The translations under genes were made by a program, and so were the position numbers. This document shows, piece after piece, positions 16,769-25,744 of a stretch of DNA of 38,570 nt. This DNA is from Clostridiales bacterium. Its GTDB lineage: Bacteria; Bacillota; Clostridia; Lachnospirales; WQUN01. Each line of letters starts with the position of its first letter. Positions within the stretch are counted from its first letter, which is position 1. The stretch is taken from contig JAISVZ010000086.1 of the NCBI GenBank assembly GCA_031271295.1, positions 1 to 38,570 of the forward strand, in the 5' to 3' direction. The notes below the pieces were generated by a model. That model did not search any database. It worked only from the letters and a program-made list of their open reading frames with translations, and was not told where the DNA came from.

Positions 16769-17806
16769 TCATTCGGCAAAGTATTTTAAAACTCTCGAAA
16801 ACCCTTCTTCAATATTTACATCAAACGCAAAGCCCAAACTTCTAAGCTTTTCGCTTGAAAAAACCGACGTTCCGGAATTTTTATCCTGTAAATACGTATC
16901 TGTTTCGGGGCGTTTGCGGTATGTAAACCCTACTCCGGCAAGCTTTGAAATAATTCCGCCAAGTTCATTTATAGAAACGGTCTGCTCTTCGTTGCACACA
17001 TTGTACGCTTCGCCCGCTTTACCTTCAAGCGTCAGGCGCAAATATGCGGCCGCCGCATCCGTAATATAGCAAAACGAACGCTTGGATAAACCGTCGCTTT
17101 TAATAACAATATCCTGCTTGCTTACAGCATTTTTTACAAACGAAGCGAAAACGCGCGGGTCGTTTTCAATATCCGCAGTAGGGCCGTAAGTATGCGCAAT
17201 ACGCGCAATTACCGCCTGTACGCCCTTTTGTTTACAGTACGCCGCGCAAAGCGTTTCCCCCGCCCGCTTACTTTCGTCGTAGCAACTGTGCGGGTTTAAA
17301 GTATCTATTACGCCAAAGTCGTTTTCCGTACGTAATTTATTTTCGCCGTATTTGCCGTATACGCCGCATGTGCTGAAATACAAAAGCCTTGCATTATTGC
17401 GGTGCGCAAGTTCAAGCAGGTTATGGGTTCCAATTAAATTCGGAAGCATCACATCCACGGGCACAACGGTGTAATACTGCGGGGAAGCAAAGCCGGCGGC
17501 GTGTATTATATAATCGCAGTATGCGCAAGCAGGTTCGCACACGGATTGAGTTAACCGCGTTATATCGCTTGTATGCGCACCGAAGCGCTCTTTAAGTTTT
17601 TTGTCGCTGCGCGAAAGAGAAATAATGTTTATTTTATATCCATGAATTTTATTGAGGTAAAGCAAAAAATACACCATGTAAGAGGCAAGCATTCCGTATG
17701 CTCCCGAAATAAGAACCGTCTTTCCTCTTAAGGGAGAATAATCACCTTTCGCAAAAATTCTCTCCATATCTTCATATATAATTTTGCTTTGCAAAAAATC
17801 AACCAT
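16769..17806 (-). CDS. NAD-dependent epimerase/dehydratase/reductase (extended SDR)
   Basis: Extended SDR of 345 residues acting on nucleotide sugars. The cofactor loop is ISGAYGMLASYM near residue 34 (GxxGxxA form). The active-site region has FSTCGVYGKYG, and the Tyr-Lys pair is in CYDESKRAGE. IARIAHTYGP and RSFCYITDAA are typical of dTDP/UDP/CDP-sugar enzymes. It lies downstream of a YerE-like ThDP enzyme, so the best contextual guess is the YerF-type reductase that finishes a branched CDP-3,6-dideoxyhexose. An epimerase or a paratose-synthase-type role is equally compatible with sequence. The ATG at 17806 has GGAG 7 bases upstream, inside a run of eight G (17816-17823). Confidence 0.8.
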   Translation of the reverse strand: MVDFLQSKIIYEDMERIFAKGDYSPLRGKTVLISGAYGMLASYMVYFLLYLNKIHGYKINIISLSRSDKKLKERFGAHTSDITRLTQSVCEPACAYCDYIIHAAGFASPQYYTVVPVDVMLPNLIGTHNLLELAHRNNARLLYFSTCGVYGKYGENKLRTENDFGVIDTLNPHSCYDESKRAGETLCAAYCKQKGVQAVIARIAHTYGPTADIENDPRVFASFVKNAVSKQDIVIKSDGLSKRSFCYITDAAAAYLRLTLEGKAGEAYNVCNEEQTVSINELGGIISKLAGVGFTYRKRPETDTYLQDKNSGTSVFSSEKLRSLGFAFDVNIEEGFSRVLKYFAE

Positions 17807-17852
17807 TCTGTTACTCCCCCCCCTTTTACAAAAACGCAAAGTTTCCGCTTTA

Positions 17853-17953
17853 TACTAATTCCAATTTAAAAAGTTGAAGCCAAGCCACTAAAATCGCCGT
17901 GATTTTCGGCGTTTTTGGGGCACCGGTTTCAAACTTTTTAACAGAATTAGTAT
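17853..17953 (+). mobile_element. MITE-like hairpin element, copy 1
   Basis: 101 bp. Ends are TACTAATTCCAATTTAAAAA and the complement of TACTAATTCTGTTAAAAA. The centre is the hairpin CGCCGTGATTTTCGGCG followed by TTTTT. It is inserted in the sugar operon between the ThDP gene and the SDR, and its T-tract points against the direction of transcription. Copies are at 29567-29668 and 33592-33708. Confidence 0.8.
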
Positions 17954-17961
17954 TATACTAA

Positions 17962-19764
17962 TTACTGCATATCAATAATCATGTTCTCCCTTAGCTCTTC
18001 CCTGCTTAAAAACGGAGCAAGGTCTTCAAGCGGCGGGCTTGTTAGGGTTCCGTCCGGCTCTTTTTTTGTGGCGCTTTTAGGTTCGAAAACCTGTTCGGCG
18101 GTAACAAATACCTCGGCAATCACCGCGCCCGTTTTTTCAAGAACTTCGGATAGGAAAGCGTTTAAATCACCGTTTTTGGAGCATTTAAAATAAGGTATTC
18201 CATAAGCGAGGGCAATTTTGCCCATATCCGGAAAGCTTAAATCTGCGCTTGCGTAGCCAATACCCGTGAAGCGCCCTTCGAAAAGATTTTCTTGTGTTTG
18301 GCGTATGGAATGGTACCCGCCGTTGTTGATTACAAATATTTTTACGGGCATATTGTGGTGCTTTATAGTTTGCAATTCCTGCAAGTTCATTTGTATACTG
18401 CCATCGCCTGTTACACATATTACTTCCGTTTCGCAAGCGAGGTGTGCGCCAATTGCGGCCGGTAAGTCGTATCCCATGCTTGCCGCGCCGGAATTTATAA
18501 TAAAACGGCTGTTTTCCTTAATTACATAAGCGTGGCTTCCAACCACGCAGGCGGAACCGTTTCCAACCACGGTTACCTTGCCCTCCGGCAGACGCAAGCT
18601 TAATTCTTTGATAAAAGCGTATACATTCAGCTCTTCACCGCTGTAATGCTTAGCTTCAACAACAGGGTATTTGTTTTTCCAAAAAGCGCATTTTAACCGC
18701 CATTCAGTTTTACTATCATTCGTCTTTTCGGTTACCGGCCGGTTTTTTGCGAGCTTTTCCAATAAATCCTTCGCGTCGCACCAAATGGCTTCATCTACAT
18801 GAAGTGTAGGCTTTTTCATTTCGTCACGGTCGGCGTCGCACATAATAACCTTGGCCGCTCTTGCCCACGTTTTCCACGTATAGCCAACCTGACGAATGCT
18901 TAGCCTGTTGCCTACGGCAATTATAAGGTCGCTGTTTTGTACGGCAAAATTACCCGCCCTGTCGCCCATCATGCCTGCGCGTCCAACATAAAGCGGGTGT
19001 TTGTCGTAAATTAAATCAATGGCGTTCCATGTTGTAACAACAGGTATATTAAGCGCATCAACGGCATTTAAAAAAGCGGAACGCGCATTCGCAATGTTAA
19101 CGCCGTTTCCGGCATACAAAACCGGCCGCTTTGCGCCGCGCAAACTCTCTAAAATCATTTCCGCGCTTTGCTTCGAAACAGCCGGGGGCGTATTAATTTC
19201 GGTTTTATCAAAGCCGTCTAAACTGCCGGTTTCAATGTACGCGCCCTGCACATTTAAAGGAATATCCAGCCAACACGGCCCCGGCCGCCCTGATTGCGCA
19301 ATATAAAGCGCTTTTTCCAAGCAGTATTTTATCTTCTTGGGCTCAGTAATCATTTCGCAATACTTGGTCATACATTGCGCAGCTTTCGTTATGTCAAACT
19401 CCTGATCTCCCAAAGCCCGAATATCCAAGCCGGAGCTTCTCGCGGTTGTATCATAACGAACCTGCCCGGATATAATAAGCATTGGTATAGAATCAAGCCA
19501 GCCGCCCACAACTCCCGTTAAAGCGTTTGTTCCGCCGGGGCCGGTGGTTACGCAAACAAGCGCAATTTTATTGTTTATTCGCGCATAGCTCTCCGCCGCA
19601 ATTGCGCACGCCTGTTCATGGTGGTTATACACAACGTTTAATCCGGGTGCTTTTCCTATGCTGTCATTTAAATGAATAGCGCCCCCGCCTGTTATGGAAA
19701 ACACATGGCTTACACCGTTAGCGGATAAAAAATCCGCAATATAATCCGATACCTTAACTTTCAT
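17962..19764 (-). CDS. ThDP-dependent enzyme, acetolactate-synthase fold (YerE-like)
   Basis: A 600-residue enzyme with the three-domain acetolactate-synthase layout. The catalytic Glu is in YNHHEQACAIAAESYAR (residue 50). The middle domain has VLYAGNGVN and GMMGDRAGNFAV. The ThDP/metal motif GDGSIQMNLQ ends in VINN. True acetolactate synthases occur in ilv operons. This one sits directly after rfbFGH, as YerE does in Yersinia, where it adds a two-carbon acetyl unit from pyruvate to a CDP-3,6-dideoxy-4-hexulose on the way to yersiniose A. That role is inference from context. The ATG at 19764 has AAGGGATGAT upstream. The stop is followed by a MITE-like element. Confidence 0.82.
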   Translation of the reverse strand: MKVKVSDYIADFLSANGVSHVFSITGGGAIHLNDSIGKAPGLNVVYNHHEQACAIAAESYARINNKIALVCVTTGPGGTNALTGVVGGWLDSIPMLIISGQVRYDTTARSSGLDIRALGDQEFDITKAAQCMTKYCEMITEPKKIKYCLEKALYIAQSGRPGPCWLDIPLNVQGAYIETGSLDGFDKTEINTPPAVSKQSAEMILESLRGAKRPVLYAGNGVNIANARSAFLNAVDALNIPVVTTWNAIDLIYDKHPLYVGRAGMMGDRAGNFAVQNSDLIIAVGNRLSIRQVGYTWKTWARAAKVIMCDADRDEMKKPTLHVDEAIWCDAKDLLEKLAKNRPVTEKTNDSKTEWRLKCAFWKNKYPVVEAKHYSGEELNVYAFIKELSLRLPEGKVTVVGNGSACVVGSHAYVIKENSRFIINSGAASMGYDLPAAIGAHLACETEVICVTGDGSIQMNLQELQTIKHHNMPVKIFVINNGGYHSIRQTQENLFEGRFTGIGYASADLSFPDMGKIALAYGIPYFKCSKNGDLNAFLSEVLEKTGAVIAEVFVTAEQVFEPKSATKKEPDGTLTSPPLEDLAPFLSREELRENMIIDMQ

Positions 19765-19783
19765 TTTTTATCATCCCTTCGGC

Positions 19784-21121
19784 TTATACTTTCGTAAACC
19801 CCTTAACAACCTTCCCTATATACCCTATCATCTCGTCCGTCATGCCGGGGTAAACGCCAATCCAGAAAGACCTTTCCATAGCGGCGTCGGTATTTTCCAA
19901 TTTGCCGCTAACGCGGTAAATATTATCGCTTCCCCGTATATCGTCAAAGCACGGGTGTTTGGTGAAATTTCCGGCAAACAGGTTCCGGGTTTGAATTCCG
20001 TTTTGCTCTAAATGTTCAACAAACTTGCCTCTGGAAATTTTCGCGTTTTCTCTTAGCGTTAACAAAAAACCGAACCAGCTTGGGTTTGAATTCTCCTGCG
20101 CCTTTGGCAAAATAAAAATATCCTCAAACTCACTCATTATTTCCCTAAGCTTGTTCCAGTTATCCCGCCGCGCCTTTATAAATTCCGGCAGTTTTTTAAG
20201 CTGCGCTGCGCCAATCGCCGCCTGAATATCCGTTGCTTTAAGGTTGTACCCGAAATGGGAATATACATACTTATGGTCGTACCCTATGGGCAGTTCGCCG
20301 AATTTTTGGGAAAAGCGCTTCGCGCAGGTATTATCCTTTCCGGGCGGGCATGAGCAGTCCCTCCCCCAATCCCTGAACGATTCTACAATTTGCATAAGCA
20401 GAGCATTATTTGTATACACCGCGCCGCCCTCGCCCATTGTAATATGGTGCGGCGGGTAAAAGCTGGATGTGGCGATATCGCCGATTGTGCCTGTATAGCG
20501 CCAACTGCCGCCGTAAAAATACTCCGAGCCGAGCGCGTCGCAGTTATCCTCTATTAGCCAAAGCCCGTGACGTTCGCAAAAGCTTTTAACGTATTCAATG
20601 TTAAAGGGGTTGCCGAGAGTATGCGCCAAAATAACCGCGCGGGTTTTGGGCGACAAGGCGTTTTCCATAAGTTCGGTATTTATATTGTATGAGGGAATAT
20701 CGATATCCACAAAAACGGGAATTGCTCCATATTGAATTATGGGGCTTATGGTGGTGGGAAAACCGGCGGCAACCGTAATTACCTCGTCTCCTTTTTTTAC
20801 GCGCCTCTCGCCCAAAAGCGGGGAAGTTAGCGCCATAAACGCAAGCAGGTTTGCGGACGAGCCGGAATTTGTAAGTGAGCAGTATTTGGTATGTAAAAAA
20901 TCGCGGAGGTTTCTCTCGAACGTATCGGCAAAATGCCCGGCGGTAAGCCAGAATTCCAGCGAAGCTTCAACGGCGGCGGCAAGCTCTTGCTCGTTAAAAA
21001 CACGCCCGGCGTAAGGAATTCGGTTTCCTTCGCGGTACTCGCCGTAGGGCTTGTGTTCAAGTTCATAATAACGTTTGGTTAAAAGCAGAATTTGTTCCTT
21101 TATTTCAGAAGCGGTTTCCAT
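19784..21121 (-). CDS. rfbH: CDP-4-keto-6-deoxyglucose 3-dehydratase (E1), PMP/iron-sulfur enzyme
   Basis: DegT/DnrJ/EryC1-fold protein of 445 residues. The usual PLP lysine is replaced by histidine in SFYPPHHITMGEGGAVY (His225-226), the hallmark of the PMP-dependent C3 dehydratases. The three cysteines in DCSCPPGKDNTCAKR (256, 258, 266; C-x-C-x7-C) and Cys194 in EDNCDALGSEY match the [2Fe-2S] ligands described for E1 of Yersinia. It removes the C3 hydroxyl of CDP-4-keto-6-deoxyglucose. In known pathways E1 needs a separate flavin/iron-sulfur reductase (E3, DdhD). No such gene is in this window. The ATG has GAGGATTTT upstream, and the gene sits 15 bp after rfbG. Confidence 0.93.
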   Translation of the reverse strand: METASEIKEQILLLTKRYYELEHKPYGEYREGNRIPYAGRVFNEQELAAAVEASLEFWLTAGHFADTFERNLRDFLHTKYCSLTNSGSSANLLAFMALTSPLLGERRVKKGDEVITVAAGFPTTISPIIQYGAIPVFVDIDIPSYNINTELMENALSPKTRAVILAHTLGNPFNIEYVKSFCERHGLWLIEDNCDALGSEYFYGGSWRYTGTIGDIATSSFYPPHHITMGEGGAVYTNNALLMQIVESFRDWGRDCSCPPGKDNTCAKRFSQKFGELPIGYDHKYVYSHFGYNLKATDIQAAIGAAQLKKLPEFIKARRDNWNKLREIMSEFEDIFILPKAQENSNPSWFGFLLTLRENAKISRGKFVEHLEQNGIQTRNLFAGNFTKHPCFDDIRGSDNIYRVSGKLENTDAAMERSFWIGVYPGMTDEMIGYIGKVVKGFTKV

Positions 21122-21136
21122 AAAATCCTCATTTAA

Positions 21137-22192
21137 TCATGAATTGTATTTTGCAATCTGATTCCGGCATATATTATACACATCGTTTTCCCTGTAGCCT
21201 TTGTACCAATCCAAGGTTAGTTCTATTGCTTCCTCTAAAGTTAAGCGCGTTTTATACCCCAACTTAACCCTTGCCTTTGCCGCGTCTAAAAAAAGCAACG
21301 CCGCTTCGTGCGGGGCGTTTTTATCGGAAATATCTTTTATGCTTCCCGCGCCGTAGTTTTTAACCACAAGCTGTGCCGCTTCGCAAACTGTTTTCATGGA
21401 ATCAGCATTTGGGCCGAAGTTCCACGCTCCGCTGTATTCGCGCGGGTTTTCGCGCATTTTTTCCGCCAAAAGCAAGTAGCCGCTTAAAGGTTCCAGCACA
21501 TGCTGCCACGGCCTTACCGAATTTGGGCAACGCAAACGTATTTCCCTGCCCGCCTCCAACGCGCGAATGCAATCCGGAATAAGGCGGCCGTCCGACCAAT
21601 CCCCGCCGCCTATAACGTTGCCGGCGCGAACTGTGGAAACGGATTTTTTGTGGGTTTCGTATTTATCAACATTTAAAAAAGAATTGCGGTATGAAGCAAC
21701 AAGCAGTTCCGCGCAGGCTTTGCTTGAAGAATACATGTCGTAGCCGCCCAACCGGTCGGTTTCGCGGTACCCCCAAATTTGTTCCTTATTTTCGTAGCAT
21801 TTATCGGTTGTTACTATTATCAGTTCCCGCACGTAACTTGCCATTTTTACGTTTTCCAGCACGCTCAGCGTACCCATAACGTTAACGTCGTAGGTTTCCC
21901 ACGGGTATTCGTAAGCATAACGAACCAACGGCTGTGCCGCCAAATGAAAAACAATTTCGGGTTTACGCTGCGCGAATGTGGACGCGAGCAGTTCCGTATC
22001 CCTTATATCGCCTATTACGTGGTATACCTTATCCCTCAAATTAGCAAGCGCAAAGTTATCCCGTTCTGTTTTATGTTCCAAGCTGTAACCGGTAACGTTT
22101 GCGCCCAATTCAAGCAGCATTACGGTAAGCCACGAACCTTTAAACCCGGTGTGCCCGGTTATCAGCACATTTTTACCCTTAAAAAAACTCAT
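21137..22192 (-). CDS. rfbG: CDP-glucose 4,6-dehydratase
   Basis: Extended SDR of 351 residues that converts CDP-glucose to CDP-4-keto-6-deoxyglucose using bound NAD. Landmarks are ITGHTGFKGSWLTVMLLELG at residues 11-30 (the FKGSW form is typical of RfbG), HLAAQPLVRYAYEYP, VTTDKCYENKE, the Tyr-Lys pair in YDMYSSSKACAE, and RAGNVIGGGDWSDGRLIPD. The ribosome site (GTGGTGAAAAC) is weak, but the gene starts 6 bp after rfbF ends, so coupling is likely. It is the second step of the CDP-deoxyhexose operon. Confidence 0.94.
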   Translation of the reverse strand: MSFFKGKNVLITGHTGFKGSWLTVMLLELGANVTGYSLEHKTERDNFALANLRDKVYHVIGDIRDTELLASTFAQRKPEIVFHLAAQPLVRYAYEYPWETYDVNVMGTLSVLENVKMASYVRELIIVTTDKCYENKEQIWGYRETDRLGGYDMYSSSKACAELLVASYRNSFLNVDKYETHKKSVSTVRAGNVIGGGDWSDGRLIPDCIRALEAGREIRLRCPNSVRPWQHVLEPLSGYLLLAEKMRENPREYSGAWNFGPNADSMKTVCEAAQLVVKNYGAGSIKDISDKNAPHEAALLFLDAAKARVKLGYKTRLTLEEAIELTLDWYKGYRENDVYNICRNQIAKYNS

Positions 22193-22198
22193 ATGTTT

Positions 22199-22972
22199 TC
22201 ACCACTTTATCCACGGAGCTTTATCGTTTTCTATTAATTCCTCAAGCAGTATGCGGTCTCTCATAGTGTCCATACACTGCCAAAAACCGTTATGCCTATA
22301 GGCGAACATACCGCCGTCCTCCGCTATTTTTTCAAACGCTTCGCGTTCTAAAACGGTTTCGTCGTTATACAGGTATTTAAAAATTGAAGGTTCGAAAACC
22401 ATAAAACCCCCGCTTATCCAACCGCCGTCCTCTTTGCTTTTTTCCGCGAATGTGCTAATTTTGCCGCCATCTTCAATTTCTAAAACTCCAAACCTTCCCC
22501 CCGGCTGAACCGAGGTTATAGTCGCCGTTTTTTTGTGCTTTTTGTGAAACGAAATTAGTTCGTTAATATCAACATCGCTCACACCGTCGCCGTAGGTTGC
22601 CAAAAATGTTTCGTTATGTACAAAATTCTGTATGCGTTTAATGCGCCCGCCGGTCATGGTGTTAAGCCCGGTATCCACAATTGTAACGCGCCACGATTCC
22701 GCCACGTTGTTATGAACGGTAATTTCGTTTTTGCGCGAAAAATCGAAGGTAATATCGCTGCGGTGAAGGTAGTAGTTAGCGAAAAACTCCTTTATTATTT
22801 GCGCCTTGTAACCGGCGCAAATAATAAAATCGTTAATATTAAAACATGAATAATACTTCATTATGTGCCAAAGAATAGGCATTCCGCCAATTTCAATCAT
22901 CGGTTTCGGTTTTAAATGACTCTGTTCCGAAATACGCGTACCAAAGCCGCCCGCTAAAATTACCGCCTTCAC
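22199..22972 (-). CDS. rfbF: Glucose-1-phosphate cytidylyltransferase
   Basis: Nucleotidyltransferase of 257 residues making CDP-glucose from CTP and glucose-1-phosphate, the first committed step of CDP-6-deoxyhexose synthesis. The N-terminus KAVILAGGFGTRISEQSHLK followed by PKPMIEIGG is the family signature. FLATYGDGVSDVDI carries the catalytic Asp, and GFWQCMDTMRDRILLEELI ends the protein as in RfbF. I place the start at the GTG at 22972, giving the normal M-KAVILAGG. An in-frame GTG at 22984 is also possible, since the AGGGGA site fits neither perfectly. It is the first gene of the operon, with a promoter about 40 bases upstream. Confidence 0.93.
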   Translation of the reverse strand: MKAVILAGGFGTRISEQSHLKPKPMIEIGGMPILWHIMKYYSCFNINDFIICAGYKAQIIKEFFANYYLHRSDITFDFSRKNEITVHNNVAESWRVTIVDTGLNTMTGGRIKRIQNFVHNETFLATYGDGVSDVDINELISFHKKHKKTATITSVQPGGRFGVLEIEDGGKISTFAEKSKEDGGWISGGFMVFEPSIFKYLYNDETVLEREAFEKIAEDGGMFAYRHNGFWQCMDTMRDRILLEELIENDKAPWIKW

Positions 22973-23014
22973 TGAAAACAGCACATCCCCTGCTTTTTAT
23001 TTTGCGCCTTCATT

Positions 23015-23044
23015 ATAATAGCACATTATTCCTGCCATATACAA
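23015..23044 (-). promoter_or_regulatory. Promoter of the CDP-sugar operon
   Basis: Minus-strand TTGTAT (-35, 23039-23044), 18-bp spacer, TATTAT (-10, 23015-23020). A perfect TATAAT overlaps it three bases downstream (23012-23017). It lies in the 79-bp gap between rfbF and the potD stop codon. Confidence 0.5.
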
Positions 23045-23051
23045 CCTTATA

Positions 23052-24113
23052 CTAATTGGACGCCGCCAAAACTTCCGTCCACGCCTTGTCGTACTCTTCA
23101 ATAAAACTTCCCAAATCGAAAAACATTTCGCAATTTGCCAAGGATTCTTCGCTTGGCCAATATGTTGGGTCGTTTTTCATATCTTCCGGAATTAGTTCCA
23201 AAGCTCCGCTGTTGGGCGTTGAAAACCCGATATATTCCGTGTTTTTAGCCGCTATGGCAGGGTCGCACAAAAAGTTTATAAATTTTTCGGCGTTTTCCTT
23301 ATTTTTTGCGCCCTTGGGAATTACAATGCCGTCCATCCAAATGTTTGTGCCTTCCTTGGGCACGGCGTATGCCAAGCTTTCGTTTTCGCCGATAGAAAAC
23401 ATTGCGTCGCCGGAATACACAACCGCCATAGCGCCTTCGCCGCCTATCATTTTATCCTTCACAGGGTCGCCAAGGTATGCCTGAACAAGCGGTTTTTGCT
23501 TAATAAGTTCCATCTTCGCAAGCGTGAGCTCGTTTAAGTCAGTTGTGTTTAAACTGAAACCCAGCCTTTTAAGCGAGGTTGCCAAAGCGTCGCGCTGGCT
23601 GTCGTACATGAATATTTGCCCCGCATACTTCTCATCCCATAAAATATCCCACGAATCCACCGGTTCGGTTACCATTTCCGTATTGTAGAGTATTCCAACC
23701 GTACCCCACATGTAGGTTACAAAATATTCGTTGTCAGTGTCGAAGTGCATACCTTTAAACCTGTCCGCGATATACTTGTAATTGGGGATGTTATCGAAAT
23801 TTATTTTTTCAAGCATACCCTCGTTTTTCATTTTTTCGAACATATAATCCGACGGAACCGCAATATCGTAGGACGCGCTGCCCGGCTTTAATTTCGTGTA
23901 CATTGTTTCGTTGGAATCGAAAGTGTCGTAAATTACTTTAATGCCTGTTTGCGCTTCGAACTCGGTTAAAATTTCAGTATCGATATAGTCCCCCCAGTTG
24001 TAAACGTACAGTTCGTTTTTGCCGCCCGAACAAGAGGATACCGCAAAAGACAATATTAAAACCAAAACTGCGCTTAAAACCCTTTTAAATACCGCTAAAT
24101 TCAATGAAACCAT
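23052..24113 (-). CDS. potD: Spermidine/putrescine-binding lipoprotein
   Basis: Extracellular solute-binding protein of about 353 residues that delivers polyamines to PotABC. It has a lipoprotein signal: a basic start (FKR), a hydrophobic stretch VLSAVLVLILSFA, then the lipobox AVSSC, so it should be anchored to the outer face of the membrane. ELYVYNWGDYIDTEILTEFE and DIAVPSDYMFEKM are PotD landmarks. The start is ambiguous: AAGGGA touches the ATG at 24113, and the TTG at 24104 is better spaced and gives a cleaner signal peptide. It is the last gene of the pot operon. Confidence 0.92.
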   Translation of the reverse strand: MVSLNLAVFKRVLSAVLVLILSFAVSSCSGGKNELYVYNWGDYIDTEILTEFEAQTGIKVIYDTFDSNETMYTKLKPGSASYDIAVPSDYMFEKMKNEGMLEKINFDNIPNYKYIADRFKGMHFDTDNEYFVTYMWGTVGILYNTEMVTEPVDSWDILWDEKYAGQIFMYDSQRDALATSLKRLGFSLNTTDLNELTLAKMELIKQKPLVQAYLGDPVKDKMIGGEGAMAVVYSGDAMFSIGENESLAYAVPKEGTNIWMDGIVIPKGAKNKENAEKFINFLCDPAIAAKNTEYIGFSTPNSGALELIPEDMKNDPTYWPSEESLANCEMFFDLGSFIEEYDKAWTEVLAASN

Positions 24114-24137
24114 TCCCTTCAAATTTTATATTTTATT

Positions 24138-24926
24138 TCAGTGCTTCAATTTTTCAGAATCCATTCTGTTAACCAAATAAAGAAGTATCATAACCACCGC
24201 AAAAATTAACGTTGACAGGGCGTTTATTTTTGGGTTTACGCCCCGCCTTGCCATAGAATAAATAATTATGGACAAATTGCTGACGCCCGCGCCGGTTGTA
24301 AAAAAACTTATAATAAAATCGTCTATTGAAAGGGTAAAGGCCAAAATCATACCGCTTACAATAGCCGGTGTAATTTCGGGCAAAATAACCTTAAAAAACG
24401 CCGCCGCCGGGGTTGCCCCCAAATCCAGCGCGGCTTCGTACATATTTTTATCAAGCTGCTTAAGCTTTGGCAGAACCGATAAAATTACATACGGAATATT
24501 AAAGGTTATATGCGCCAAAAGTATTGTTGTAAAACCCAAACCGCCGCGCCCTATCATGTTGAAGGCAAAAATGAACAAAATCATCAGCGAAACGCCTGTA
24601 ACAATATCCGGGTTTAAAACCGGAAGGTTGTTTATTCCTAAAATTACCCGTTTGGGCAGCTTTTTCATAGCGTTTATTCCTATTGCCGACGCGGTGCCTA
24701 AAAACGTTGCTATAACCGCGGATAAAACCGCCAGCACTATTGTGTTCCACAATGCCTGCATAATTTGCCTGTCGCGGAAAAGCTCCGCGTACCAGCCAAA
24801 GGTAAACCCGCCCCAGTTGCCTCTGGATTTGGAAACGTTAAAGGAATAAACCATAAGCACAAAAATAGGCGCGTATAAAAACAAAAGTATAAGAGCTAAA
24901 TACAGGCGCTTAACAAACCTTCTCAC
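24138..24926 (-). CDS. potC: Spermidine/putrescine ABC transporter permease
   Basis: Membrane permease of 262 residues with about six hydrophobic segments. The ABC-contact loop is EAALDLGATPAAAFFKVILPEI (the EAA motif), around residue 165. The N-terminus LILLFLYAPIFVLMVYSFN and the downstream DDFIISFFTTG are typical of PotC. It forms the channel with PotB and is driven by PotA. The first four bases overlap the potB stop, indicating coupled translation. Confidence 0.93.
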   Translation of the reverse strand: MRRFVKRLYLALILLFLYAPIFVLMVYSFNVSKSRGNWGGFTFGWYAELFRDRQIMQALWNTIVLAVLSAVIATFLGTASAIGINAMKKLPKRVILGINNLPVLNPDIVTGVSLMILFIFAFNMIGRGGLGFTTILLAHITFNIPYVILSVLPKLKQLDKNMYEAALDLGATPAAAFFKVILPEITPAIVSGMILAFTLSIDDFIISFFTTGAGVSNLSIIIYSMARRGVNPKINALSTLIFAVVMILLYLVNRMDSEKLKH

Positions 24927-25744
24927 AATACCGCGCCCCCCTCGTCCCGCTCCGCAACGGAAAATATGCCTATAGTAATAACTATTATTATCATTAGAAT
25001 AACCGATAATGCCGAGCCGAAATGCCAGTTGTATACGTTTAGGAACTGATCCTCAATTAAGTTGCCTATAAGCACCACCTGTTTGCCGCCCAAAAGGTTG
25101 GAAATAATAAAAGCGGTTACCGCAGGCATAAAAACCATGGTTATACCCGAAATAACGCCGGGAACGCTTAACGGAAACACAACGCGCAAAAACACGTTTA
25201 TTCCGTTTGCCCCCAAATCCTGCGCCGCCTCCACCAAGCTTAAATCCGTTTTTTTAAGAATTGTGTGTATAGGCAAAATCATAAACGGCAGGAAGTTATA
25301 AACCATACCCAAAATTACCGCGCCTTCATTATATAACAGGTTAAGCTTCGGCAAGCCCGCGGAGGCTAAAACCGAATTTATTATTCCGTTTTGCTCAAGT
25401 ATTGTAAGCCACGCGTATGTTCGAAGCAAAAAGTTCATCCACATAGGTACTATTATTAAAAACAAAATTATATCGCGTGTTCCCGTTTTGCGCTGCGCCA
25501 CAATGTACGCAACCGGATACCCTAAAACCAGGCATATAACGGTGCAAAAAAACGCCAGCCTGATTGAGCGCCACATAACGCCCAAATATATGGGTTCAAA
25601 CGCGCGCGCAAAGTTTTCAAGCGTAAATACCATGCCGCCGCTTTCGGTTTTGGTAAACGCGTAATAAAACACGAGAATTACCGGAATTATAATAAAAATT
25701 GCCATCCATACAATGTATGGGTACGCGGGGGTTTTACTCCTCAT
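24923..25744 (-). CDS. potB: Spermidine/putrescine ABC transporter permease
   Basis: Membrane permease of 273 residues with about six hydrophobic segments. The EAA loop is [20 protein letters not shown] near residue 190. [21 protein letters not shown] is a PotB landmark. It overlaps potC by four bases downstream and potA by eleven upstream, so the transporter genes are one transcript. Confidence 0.93.
   Translation of the reverse strand: MRSKTPAYPYIVWMAIFIIIPVILVFYYAFTKTESGGMVFTLENFARAFEPIYLGVMWRSIRLAFFCTVICLVLGYPVAYIVAQRKTGTRDIILFLIIVPMWMNFLLRTYAWLTILEQNGIINSVLASAGLPKLNLLYNEGAVILGMVYNFLPFMILPIHTILKKTDLSLVEAAQDLGANGINVFLRVVFPLSVPGVISGITMVFMPAVTAFIISNLLGGKQVVLIGNLIEDQFLNVYNWHFGSALSVILMIIIVITIGIFSVAERDEGGAVL

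Noticed and set aside
23045-23060. MITE end at the potD stop (ACTAATTGGA)
   Set aside because: Only about ten bases resemble the terminal repeat and no hairpin follows. Too short to call a copy.
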